38,497 bases of DNA, taken from positions 1-38,497 of the forward strand of contig JAUXSL010000104.1 in NCBI GenBank assembly GCA_030679975.1. The letters are read 5' to 3'. Position 1 is the first letter of the stretch, and every line of letters begins with the position of its first letter. Positions 31,816-38,497 of this stretch are shown piece after piece. The DNA comes from Actinomycetota bacterium (GTDB lineage Bacteria > Actinomycetota > Aquicultoria > CAJVYJ01 > JAUVQD01). The notes under the pieces are model-generated. The model was not told the origin of the DNA. It did no database searches and worked only from the letters and a program-made list of their open reading frames with translations. A program made the position numbers and the translations under genes.

Positions 31816-33588
31816 TTACTTGCGCGCATACGCAATTCCGTCCACAATCAGGTTCGGCCGGCGACGCGTGGCCTTGTTAACTATCTCCACGGTATGTTTT
31901 TTCTCCGTTTTCCAGCTGCCAAGCTGTATCCGCTGGCGATGCCGGACCTTTCCGCGCGTGTTGATAGTCGTCGTTTTGCGACCGTCGACATAGATGGCGG
32001 CTTTGCTGTTTTTCGGGCCTCTCGAGTAAATAAGCCATACACGTGTGCCGATAAAGGTGAAGGTGATCTTAGCCCCGCGCCGCTTGGTCCGCTTGACCGT
32101 TTTCAAGTATCGGCCGGTCAATTTGGTGCGGGTCTTCCATATACCCTGCGACCTAATGCGGGAGTGGGTGTCGTTGAAGGGCACCGCTGTCGGCGTCGGC
32201 GACTCCGCCCATGCCCCCGTATTGCCGGCTCCGTCGGTACTCCTCACCCTGATAAAATAAGATGTCCCTTGGTTGCCTTTGAAAATGCCGCTCGCGGCCG
32301 CGGTCTTCAGCCAGGGCCGCCAGGTCTTGCTCCCACCAAACCGGTATTGGACCTCGTAGGCGGCGGTCGGCGATAAGGAGTTGTTGCCGCTCCATTTTAC
32401 CGGGAATGTGAGATCGTTGGTCAAGTCGGTTGAGACCGGGGGCAAAGCATCGATCGATACGGTCGGCGGCGCCGGAGGCGCGATGTAGGGAGAGATACTG
32501 TTATAGGAAAAGATACCGTTATCCGTGCCCGCCAACATATGCTGGCTGTAGTTGTCCAAAGACCAATCGATGACCGATTTTATTGTCTGCCCCTCCACGC
32601 CGCTTGAGAGCAGTTTAGCTCGACGACCGGTCGTGCCGGCTTTGGTCAGACGATAAACCCCGGACGAGGCCCCGACCAGCATATCGATACCCGTTGAGGC
32701 TTTCGGCGTTTTGTAAGCAAAAAGCGCCGAGATGTCGGATTCGTCAAAAGTAGGCGCGCCGTATGCGTTGAGCGGGAAATAATAGTTGCCGTTGGCATCC
32801 GGTTGCGACAGATTGTTAAAGGCAGGGGTACTCTGGGCGTTCTTAACCATGACCAGGCCATTATCTGTTGCCGCCACCAGGTAATGGCTGATTCCGAAGA
32901 AAAAGACCGGGGAGAGCATATCTACAGTGCCGATATCGTCCGGCAAAATCAAAGTCCACTCCGGCGTCGCGTAATTACGCACCCGATAAAGGCCAAGATT
33001 TGTGCCAAGATATATGGTCTTATCGATCGCATAGTCCGGCGATACCGCAATCGCGTTGACCACCACCCCGGGCACCGTTGGGTGGCCGAGCCTGGTCCAG
33101 CTGTTCCCGTTATCGGCCGATGAATAAAGGCCGTCGTTGGTGCCGATAAAGATTGTGTTATCGGCAGGAGAGTAAGCCACCGCCCGGTTGCTCAAAGACG
33201 CGCTGGTTTCAGCCGGGGTTTGAATCTTGTCAAAGGTCAACGCGGAATCAACTGACCGCCACAATTCATCACCCGTGGTCGCCAAGACCTTCCCGTCGGA
33301 GTTGAAATTGGGCGAAAAAGCGATGCCGGTAAAGCCGGCTGGATCTATGGAGTTGATCGGATTAGTCCAGCTCGACCCCTGATCGGTCGACCGGAACAGC
33401 GAGCCTTGCTCCATACCGGCCAAGACCAAGTTGGAACCGCGACTCGGCCCAACAAGTTGCGCCACACTCAAGGCCGGATTTGGATTCGATAACTGCGTCC
33501 AAGTAGATACGGCCGCTCCCAGCGACGACGGCGCCATCGCGGAGATGAACGCAAGAATCAGAATTAGCACCAAAAGTTTTTTTGTCAT
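31816..33588 (-). CDS. Secreted BNR/YCF48-like propeller protein with fn3 and jelly-roll domains
   Basis: After a signal peptide (about 1-25) come BNR-type repeats with FRSTDQGSSW near 65-74, LYSSADNGNSW near 154-164 and repeated LAGTDNGIF-like strands, up to about 365. These form a beta-propeller. An fn3-like domain spans about 372-470 (YEVQYRFGG, FIRVRSTDGAGN) and a C-terminal jelly-roll (about 474-590) with GTRVWLIYSRGPKNSKAAIYVDG matches the tail of the 258-residue protein. It is an extracellular binding protein of unknown ligand. The start overlaps the ferredoxin gene stop as ATGA. Its presence between a redox gene and tatA is unexpected. Confidence 0.85.
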   Translation of the reverse strand: MTKKLLVLILILAFISAMAPSSLGAAVSTWTQLSNPNPALSVAQLVGPSRGSNLVLAGMEQGSLFRSTDQGSSWTNPINSIDPAGFTGIAFSPNFNSDGKVLATTGDELWRSVDSALTFDKIQTPAETSASLSNRAVAYSPADNTIFIGTNDGLYSSADNGNSWTRLGHPTVPGVVVNAIAVSPDYAIDKTIYLGTNLGLYRVRNYATPEWTLILPDDIGTVDMLSPVFFFGISHYLVAATDNGLVMVKNAQSTPAFNNLSQPDANGNYYFPLNAYGAPTFDESDISALFAYKTPKASTGIDMLVGASSGVYRLTKAGTTGRRAKLLSSGVEGQTIKSVIDWSLDNYSQHMLAGTDNGIFSYNSISPYIAPPAPPTVSIDALPPVSTDLTNDLTFPVKWSGNNSLSPTAAYEVQYRFGGSKTWRPWLKTAAASGIFKGNQGTSYFIRVRSTDGAGNTGAWAESPTPTAVPFNDTHSRIRSQGIWKTRTKLTGRYLKTVKRTKRRGAKITFTFIGTRVWLIYSRGPKNSKAAIYVDGRKTTTINTRGKVRHRQRIQLGSWKTEKKHTVEIVNKATRRRPNLIVDGIAYARK

Positions 33589-34850
33589 TTCGCCACTCCA
33601 TCGATTGTAGTAGGTTCTAACATCTCAATATCCTCGTCGCTATGCCCCTGCAATTTTTGCAGCTCATAACAGGTCGGACAGACAGCCACAGGCTTTGAGC
33701 CGGCAAATTGCGCGCCGCACAAAACGCATTCAAACTTAAGAGCGGCCGATTTCAGGGCACGCCCTTGGCCGCGGCAAAACTCCGCCAGCTTGACGGTTTC
33801 CGTCAGCTTTAAAGCCGCGGGGCGACAAGCGAACTCGCAGAGGCCGCAATCGACGCAGTAGCCGGCATAAAAAACAAGATGGTCGCCATCCCGGTGTTGC
33901 TCGAGGGCCACGGCGGTCGTTGGGCAGAAGAGGGCGCAGTCGCCGCAAAAGTTGCATTTGTCGTAGTCAAAGACAGCATCGCGTATAGGCAAGTTGGGAA
34001 GAGTTGCTTTGCCCCTGACCTTGATCTCCTTGACCAGACCCAAAAGCATTTGGCGCTTGGCCGGAACCAGGTAGATAAAGCCTTTATCTTCACGCGTTTG
34101 GCGCCCGATCCGTGTCAGCGGCGCCACCTTTTCATCAACCCAAGCGACAGTGGTTTTTTTAAAAAAGCCGACGACTCCTTCAAAGAGTTCCCTTCTGGTC
34201 GGCTGCTCTTTCTCAATCAACGCCGGTCCGCCCGCCAGACCGGCTACCTCTGCCTCGTCGACCAGCTTGAACGCTGTTTTAAAACCCAACACTGTTGCCA
34301 GACGCGCGGCGGCGGCCGTGCGCTCGATGATGAAGGCGTGTTCTTTAAAATCGCAATCGGCGCAAGCCCTTGAAACAAGCCGGACCTGTTCGGCTTCAAA
34401 CTTGGCGACGCCGACCAGAATGGTTTCATGGAGACGGGCCAGACAAACCGTTTCAATCGCTTTGGCCCTGACCTCAGCGTCGACCCGATGACAAGCAAAA
34501 ACCACCTGGGACTCCGGCGAGGCCTTGATAGATAAAGCGGCTTTTTTCAGCAGATCGAAGTCGGTCAGACCGGCGGTGTAATCAAAGACGCCGGTCGGAC
34601 AAGCGGTAACGCAAGCACCGCAACCGTTACACGAAGTAAAATCGACTTCCAAGGGATCAGTCGATCTTTGGCTAAATGATATGGCCCCGGAAGTACAAAC
34701 GGTCGTGCATTTATCGCATTCTAATTGGCGATAGCGAGCGCGAACACAGAGCCGCGATTCGAGTCCAAGCGGCTTTTTGGCCATAAAGTCGGCCATTGTA
34801 TCCAATTTATTAAGACCGGGAATTTTCGGACGTTGTTCCACTATCATCAT
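33585..34850 (-). CDS. Four-cluster ferredoxin-type protein with C-terminal zinc ribbon
   Basis: The 421-residue protein has two N-terminal [4Fe-4S] motifs (C35-x9-C45-x2-C48-x3-C52 and C74-x2-C77-x2-C80-x3-C84), a middle domain with FACHRVDAE, ETVCLARLHETILVG and RACADC (115-167), two more clusters (C299/C302/C305/C309 and C332/C335/C338/C342) and a zinc ribbon (C375/C378, C391/C394). No signal peptide or transmembrane helix is seen, so it is cytoplasmic. It could carry electrons or act as an accessory to a molybdoenzyme, given tatA and mobB downstream; I do not recognise a named family. Two adjacent ATG codons exist, with GAGGT three or six bases before. Confidence 0.85.
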   Translation of the reverse strand: MMIVEQRPKIPGLNKLDTMADFMAKKPLGLESRLCVRARYRQLECDKCTTVCTSGAISFSQRSTDPLEVDFTSCNGCGACVTACPTGVFDYTAGLTDFDLLKKAALSIKASPESQVVFACHRVDAEVRAKAIETVCLARLHETILVGVAKFEAEQVRLVSRACADCDFKEHAFIIERTAAAARLATVLGFKTAFKLVDEAEVAGLAGGPALIEKEQPTRRELFEGVVGFFKKTTVAWVDEKVAPLTRIGRQTREDKGFIYLVPAKRQMLLGLVKEIKVRGKATLPNLPIRDAVFDYDKCNFCGDCALFCPTTAVALEQHRDGDHLVFYAGYCVDCGLCEFACRPAALKLTETVKLAEFCRGQGRALKSAALKFECVLCGAQFAGSKPVAVCPTCYELQKLQGHSDEDIEMLEPTTIDGVAK

Positions 34851-34878
34851 TCAACCTCAGGCAGCCTCTTATGGCCAT

Positions 34879-34907
34879 ATTATAACATTTACCAGGGGGA
34901 AATCCAA
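34879..34907 (-). promoter_or_regulatory. Promoter for the ferredoxin-tatA-mobB operon
   Basis: A perfect -10 TATAAT (34,884-34,879, minus strand), preceded by TGT (extended -10), has a weak -35 TTGGAT (34,907-34,902) at 17 bases. It lies in the 67-base gap after the DUF5677 gene, giving a leader of about 22 bases. Confidence 0.55.
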
Positions 34908-34917
34908 GCTACAGTTA

Positions 34918-35691
34918 TTATTTGGGTAAAGGAAGAGTCGGATTGTCGTGAAATACTTTCTCGGCTTGAGCACCGAGCGCCTCGAGATCCGATCCGCCGT
35001 GTCCGGACGCGGCGACAAAAAGTTTCAAGCCTCTATGAAAAAGTCCAAAACCCGCCGCTAAGGCTTCCGAAAGCTCGGCGCCTGAAGGCGCCGCCAGGGA
35101 CTTAATTGCTACCCCATCGGTTTGGCCGACGTACGACGCTAAGGCCAAGGGACTGCCCCCGTGGGCAAATCCGGAGATATACGGATAGATCATGCAGTAG
35201 GTCCTGGCCAGCTCGGAATCGACCGCCGCCATCTCCTTTAAGTTCTTCCCCGACCAGTAAGTCCTTTTGGGATAATTCGGCAGTACTCGCTCATATTCCG
35301 ACTTGAATTCCGCTTCCCAGATTGCTTTTTGCTCGACCACTTCATCATCACCGAGACCGGCTTCTTCCCAATATTCAATGTATTTTTTCTTTTCCAGTAT
35401 CTGAAAATCGAGAAAAAGCTTTGTCAACCTTTCGGCATCAGTGCCGATATAAGTCAAATTTACCAGATCCTCAAAGATCGTGCGGACAATAATGAGGGCC
35501 GACTCGCCCAAGCCGTGCTCGACTAAACGCAGGACCGCGCTATAGCTTTTTGCGCTTTTTGAGGCAAAGGCAAAGCTAAGACGCTGAAAATCGGTGGTCA
35601 GGTCGAATTCACCGGAGAGCATGGCGGCGGCCAAATCTTCCAGTTTCAGACAAAGTTCATGTTCTCGGTGAAATTGTTCGGCTTCAGACAT
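34918..35691 (-). CDS. DUF5677-like protein
   Basis: The 257-residue all-alpha protein has a central segment GESALIIVRTIFEDLVNLTYI near 82-102 and a later GFAHGGSP, the Arg- and His-containing helices typical of DUF5677 and related HEPN-like families. Its function is unknown; similar proteins occur singly in many bacteria and are sometimes near defence genes. No signal peptide is present. It starts at ATG without a convincing ribosome-binding site; a TTGACA stands 22 bases upstream but has no -10 at normal spacing. It follows the DUF4352-like gene by 31 bases. Confidence 0.75.
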   Translation of the reverse strand: MSEAEQFHREHELCLKLEDLAAAMLSGEFDLTTDFQRLSFAFASKSAKSYSAVLRLVEHGLGESALIIVRTIFEDLVNLTYIGTDAERLTKLFLDFQILEKKKYIEYWEEAGLGDDEVVEQKAIWEAEFKSEYERVLPNYPKRTYWSGKNLKEMAAVDSELARTYCMIYPYISGFAHGGSPLALASYVGQTDGVAIKSLAAPSGAELSEALAAGFGLFHRGLKLFVAASGHGGSDLEALGAQAEKVFHDNPTLPLPK

Positions 35692-35722
35692 GCGTAATAG
35701 TTTAGGCCTTATTTGTCAACGG

Positions 35723-36316
35723 TCACCCTTTAGGGCGGTCCGGGGGCACGGTAAGGGGAATGTCGATATACTTGTTCGAGCGCCAGTCGGCTTCGTGGAC
35801 CCGAAAGGCCTGGACTTGGGCCTCGTTGGGGATGAGAAAAACCGCCTCCAGATCGACCGTCTTACCGGAATCCAGGCCTTGACCCCAGGAGGACTCCCCC
35901 TCCGATCCCAACAGCTCACTGGCCCGGTGGGCGGTGATCTCTTTGGTCAGGCGGCCCTGCTTGACTATGAGTTGAAACTTGTCGTAGCTGAGATTTGCGA
36001 TGCGCGCGTCCCGGTTCTCGAGCTTAAAAGCGACTAGTATATAGCGACCCCGGGAACTACGTCGCAACTTAAGCTTGCTCAGCTTGGCGCCGACCAAGAG
36101 CTTTGTCTTGGGTTTGGATACCGAGTATTTGGGCGGCACCCATTGTGGAACCTCTTTCTTGGGAGATTTTGTGACCGGCCATAGCAAAGCTAAAAGAAAG
36201 ATGAGTAAAAAAAGGCCTACCAGCCAGTTAAAATAAGTGCGGCAGCCCCTTCTTCTTTCGGCCGCCCCGGCTTCAATCTCTTCTTCAGCCAGGTCTTCTT
36301 GAAAATCCTCGGGCAT
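35723..36316 (-). CDS. Membrane-anchored DUF4352-like protein
   Basis: The 197-residue protein has an acidic cytoplasmic tail, a transmembrane helix near residues 28-46 and an extracellular beta-sandwich with VGAKLSKLKLRRSS, YILVAFKLENRDARIANLSYDKFQLIV near 91-117 and VFLIPNEAQVQAFRV. This is the pattern of DUF4352/telomeric-repeat-binding-like immunoglobulin folds in Gram-positive surface proteins. The start overlaps the NHL gene stop by one base (TAATG). Its function is unknown; together with the TPR and NHL proteins it may form a membrane complex. Confidence 0.7.
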   Translation of the reverse strand: MPEDFQEDLAEEEIEAGAAERRRGCRTYFNWLVGLFLLIFLLALLWPVTKSPKKEVPQWVPPKYSVSKPKTKLLVGAKLSKLKLRRSSRGRYILVAFKLENRDARIANLSYDKFQLIVKQGRLTKEITAHRASELLGSEGESSWGQGLDSGKTVDLEAVFLIPNEAQVQAFRVHEADWRSNKYIDIPLTVPPDRPKG

Positions 36317-37470
36317 TAGATCTTTTGTCCCGCCGCCGGTTTCTCGTTGACATATCTTATGCGCTTGACGCTGCCCAGATACTTGCCATTCTCCAGCTTA
36401 AAGAGGCTGTCTTGAAAGCTTCTCTCCACGCCTTTCCGTTTCGGCGGCTTCGGGAAGAGCCCGCCGACGGTAAAGACCTGGACCCGACCATTGCCTTTGT
36501 CCGCAACGATTAAGCGGCCATTTTTGTACGCCATGCCCTCCGGAAAGTTGAACTTGGCATCCTCCACGCCCCGTACGCCGAATATCGACACCAAGGCGCC
36601 GTCCCGGCTTAAGACCACCAGCCTGTGCTCAAAAGTGTCGGTCACGATGATCCGCCCCCCGTCATCCACAACGATCCCTTTAGGCAGACTAAAAAAACTC
36701 GACAACTTGCTCGCCTTGTCCGGTTTGCCGACCGCCCATTTGACCTCGCCCTTTTGGTTCATGGCGACAACGCGCCGATTTAAAGTATCTGCCACATAGA
36801 TATCACCGGTTTTTTTATTGATGGCGATGCCGTTGGGGAAATCGAACTGCCCAAACGCTTTGCCCCGCTTCTTGCCCCAGATCTCTTGAAGTTTGCCCTT
36901 ATCGTTGAAGATGGCGATGCCGTTTCTGGTTGTCACGAAAACCCGGTTTTTGTACAGCTCGATATCGAGCGGAATAAATCCATTTTCACCATAGTCCCTG
37001 GCAAGCGCGTTATTTGGGAAGCGAAAAAGGAACTTGCCCTTCTTGTCGAAGACATGAACGGCCCGCATAACGAAATCCGCTATATAGATTCGATTCTTAC
37101 TGTCGTCGACGGCTGAGCCATAAGCGCCACTGACCCGGCCCTCACCCTTGACAGGCGTCAGCCTCTTAACCAGGTCGCCGTTGGCGTCAAAAATTAGCAC
37201 CCGGTGGTTGACCGGCTCGCTTACGTATAATCGACCGTCTTCGTCAACGGTTGCGCCCGACGGCTCGCGCAGGCTGTAGATGGAGAAATCAAACTTAAGC
37301 CCCCTGACCGGCAAGAGCGCCGGGAGGTTGACGATGAGCAAGTAAAGCAAGAAAAAAAGCAGGATGGCGGTCAGGGCCAAGACTTTGACCATCTGCTGCT
37401 TGATCTGCTTTTTTCTTTCGTTCTTAACCGCCCGGGATTCAGCCAGGTCGCTGTAGTAATTTGCTTCCAT
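36316..37470 (-). CDS. Membrane-anchored NHL-repeat beta-propeller protein
   Basis: One transmembrane helix near residues 27-52 is followed by six NHL blades, each with a (G)xxVDxxGxxYVxDxxxxRVxxF pattern, for example EPSGATVDEDGRLYVSE, PNGIAINKKTGDIYVAD and PKGIVVDDGGRIIVTD. NHL propellers bind proteins, peptides or ligands; no enzymatic residues (as in peptidyl-alpha-hydroxyglycine lyase) can be seen. The ATG follows the TPR gene stop directly, so the two are co-transcribed, and both are single-pass membrane proteins facing outside. The last 50 residues are a basic extension outside the propeller. Confidence 0.88.
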   Translation of the reverse strand: MEANYYSDLAESRAVKNERKKQIKQQMVKVLALTAILLFFLLYLLIVNLPALLPVRGLKFDFSIYSLREPSGATVDEDGRLYVSEPVNHRVLIFDANGDLVKRLTPVKGEGRVSGAYGSAVDDSKNRIYIADFVMRAVHVFDKKGKFLFRFPNNALARDYGENGFIPLDIELYKNRVFVTTRNGIAIFNDKGKLQEIWGKKRGKAFGQFDFPNGIAINKKTGDIYVADTLNRRVVAMNQKGEVKWAVGKPDKASKLSSFFSLPKGIVVDDGGRIIVTDTFEHRLVVLSRDGALVSIFGVRGVEDAKFNFPEGMAYKNGRLIVADKGNGRVQVFTVGGLFPKPPKRKGVERSFQDSLFKLENGKYLGSVKRIRYVNEKPAAGQKI

Positions 37471-38166
37471 TTATATCCCCAACTCGGCCTTAACAGCGGC
37501 AATCTTTGACTTTAGCTTCTTGGTGGGATTGAACCTGGCCGCCTCCTCATATTGGGTTAAAGCTTTGTTCAGCTCGCCTTTCTTATTATACAACTCTCCC
37601 AGCTCAAAGTGGGGATTCCAAAGAACCGGCTCGCCTCTGACGGCCATCTCGAAGTATTTGATCGCGCGGTCGGTGCGGCCTTGCTTTTTATAGATGGATC
37701 CCAGCCTGAAGGCCGGCAGCACCTTGACCTGATCGTTGGGGGTTAAGTCGATGGCCTTAATCAGCTTTGCTTCCGCTTCCTTGAGAAGACCTTGCTTCTC
37801 GTAAGCAACCGCCAGATAGTAAAGGCCCGGCACGTACTTGGGATTGTCTTTCAAGACCGCATCGAACTGCGAGATGGCCCGGCTTGTTTGGCCCATCTTC
37901 AAGTAGATCTGGCCGATTCTGGTGCGGGCCATGGGGTCGTCCGGCTTCTTGGCCAAGATCTGGTTCCAGCTCTGCAACTGGTACTCGTAGTAGGTCCTGG
38001 GTTTGGTGAACTGGCCGGTGACAAACCTAAAGACCATCACCATCGCCAAGAGCAGCAACAGCAAGATCAGCAACCGGGCAAGCCGGTTCAATCGTCTGAT
38101 CGTCTTGACGTCCCGTTGAGTGCCTCCGGTCTTTCTAGGCGTCGGCCCGGCCTGAAGAGTATCCAT
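37471..38166 (-). CDS. Membrane-anchored TPR protein
   Basis: The 231-residue protein has a basic N-terminal tail, a transmembrane helix near residues 32-50, and four to five tetratricopeptide repeats, seen in MARTRIGQIYLKMGQTSRAIS, VPGLYYLAVAYEKQGLLKEAE, PAFRLGSIYKKQGRTDRAIK and NPHFELGELYNKKGELNKAL. TPRs mediate protein-protein contacts, here outside or inside the membrane depending on topology. It is the first gene of the TPR-NHL-DUF4352 unit. There is no ribosome-binding site before its ATG; a promoter ends eight bases upstream, suggesting a leaderless transcript. Confidence 0.88.
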   Translation of the reverse strand: MDTLQAGPTPRKTGGTQRDVKTIRRLNRLARLLILLLLLLAMVMVFRFVTGQFTKPRTYYEYQLQSWNQILAKKPDDPMARTRIGQIYLKMGQTSRAISQFDAVLKDNPKYVPGLYYLAVAYEKQGLLKEAEAKLIKAIDLTPNDQVKVLPAFRLGSIYKKQGRTDRAIKYFEMAVRGEPVLWNPHFELGELYNKKGELNKALTQYEEAARFNPTKKLKSKIAAVKAELGI

Positions 38167-38174
38167 AAGCTACA

Positions 38175-38203
38175 TTTTTACGCCGGATTAGCCATTAAGT
38201 CAA
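38175..38203 (-). promoter_or_regulatory. Promoter giving a probably leaderless TPR transcript
   Basis: On the minus strand TTGACT (38,203-38,198) is followed after 17 bases by TAAAAA (38,180-38,175). The -10 box ends eight bases before the TPR start codon, so transcription should start at or within a few bases of the ATG. Confidence 0.5.
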
Positions 38204-38244
38204 GAAAAGCACCAGCTAACCAGCCAAGCGCCGCTTGATAACCT

Positions 38245-38274
38245 CTGACAAATCGCCGTCATTTATGGTAAAAT
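38245..38274 (+). promoter_or_regulatory. Promoter for the plus-strand gene at the right edge
   Basis: CTGACA (38,245-38,250) is followed after 18 bases by TAAAAT (38,269-38,274) with TGG just before it. Expected leader about 35 bases. Confidence 0.5.
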
Positions 38275-38315
38275 ATTTCAAGATCAAAGCGGCGCCGGCG
38301 GCCGGCGAGGAAGAA

Positions 38316-38497
38316 ATGATGAAGAAGGTCTTATACGCGCTTATAATCATAACGCTGATAGCCGGCGGCGCCTGGCTGGTTAGACCGGACGGGGATAAAC
38401 CCGCCGGCAAAAAAACCGGCTCGGCAAATGCCGAACGCTTGGTCGAGCGGGTAAATGAAGCTGTCGACGCCGGCGACTTGCCGGCGGCCAAAAGTGC
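38316..38497 (+). CDS. Partial exported protein (N-terminus only)
   Basis: ATGATG at 38,316 follows GAGGAAGAA, a good ribosome-binding site at five bases. The frame is open to the window edge for 60 codons. The visible part has a basic start (MMKKVLYALIIITLIAGG), a hydrophobic signal or anchor segment (residues 5-19) and then a hydrophilic stretch ending VERVNEAVDAGDLPAAK. There is no lipobox Cys. The function cannot be told; the final helix could begin a helical repeat. It is divergent from the TPR gene. Confidence 0.65.
   Translation, partial: MMKKVLYALIIITLIAGGAWLVRPDGDKPAGKKTGSANAERLVERVNEAVDAGDLPAAKS

Noticed and set aside
35692-35722. Separate promoter for the DUF5677 gene
   Set aside because: TTGACA is perfect, but no -10 box occurs at 16-18 bases; the closest candidate, TATTAC, is at 14 bases and would leave no room before the ATG.

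Overview
The window reads as a chromosomal segment of a deep-branching, probably anaerobic member of the Actinomycetota. This is inferred from protein architecture (WYFAEG-type wall repeats on an amidase and on a SpoIID-like protein, the SpoIID GHG motif at the N-terminus, long-type RmlA, LCP protein) and from tightly packed operons with many TTG/GTG starts. No rRNA, tRNA, CRISPR array or transposase gene was found. Almost all genes lie on the minus strand, so the natural reading order is from high to low coordinates.

Region A (about 34,918-38,497): a TPR protein, an NHL-repeat protein, a DUF4352-like anchored protein and a DUF5677-type protein follow each other. The TPR gene appears to give a leaderless transcript. 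A divergent plus-strand gene for an exported protein runs off the right edge.

Region B (30,778-34,850): a four-cluster ferredoxin with a zinc ribbon, a secreted BNR/fn3 protein, TatA and MobB. Tat export plus molybdopterin-guanine dinucleotide insertion suggests service to an exported molybdoenzyme encoded elsewhere.

Region C (20,936-30,707): secreted and wall proteins, namely an fn3/jelly-roll protein, two subtilases, an N-acetylmuramoyl-L-alanine amidase, a SpoIID/LytB-like protein and an LCP ligase. A good promoter (TTGACC-18-TATAAT) starts this block.

Region D (1-20,890): a surface-polysaccharide locus. It holds dTDP-rhamnose synthesis (rmlA, C, B, D, with a DUF3048 gene inserted), a Wzm/Wzt ABC exporter, a methyltransferase with a coiled-coil tail, several GT4 and GT2 glycosyltransferases, UDP-glucose dehydrogenase, UDP-xylose synthase and a large GT-C-like membrane protein. 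Together they predict a rhamnose/xylose-containing glycan that is capped, exported by an ABC transporter and probably attached to the wall by the LCP protein. One GT4 gene (3200-4312) is reversed with its own promoter.

The most notable observations are two genes whose conserved N-termini lie upstream of every ATG, GTG or TTG codon in frame and seem to start at CTG (or ATA): rmlA, and a GT2 that thereby gains a winged-helix/PqqD-like N-terminal domain. Others are a candidate methyltransferase cap/ruler next to Wzt, wall-repeat arrays with exactly four phase-closed units, and a small inverted-repeat element that supplies the C-terminus of one glycosyltransferase.
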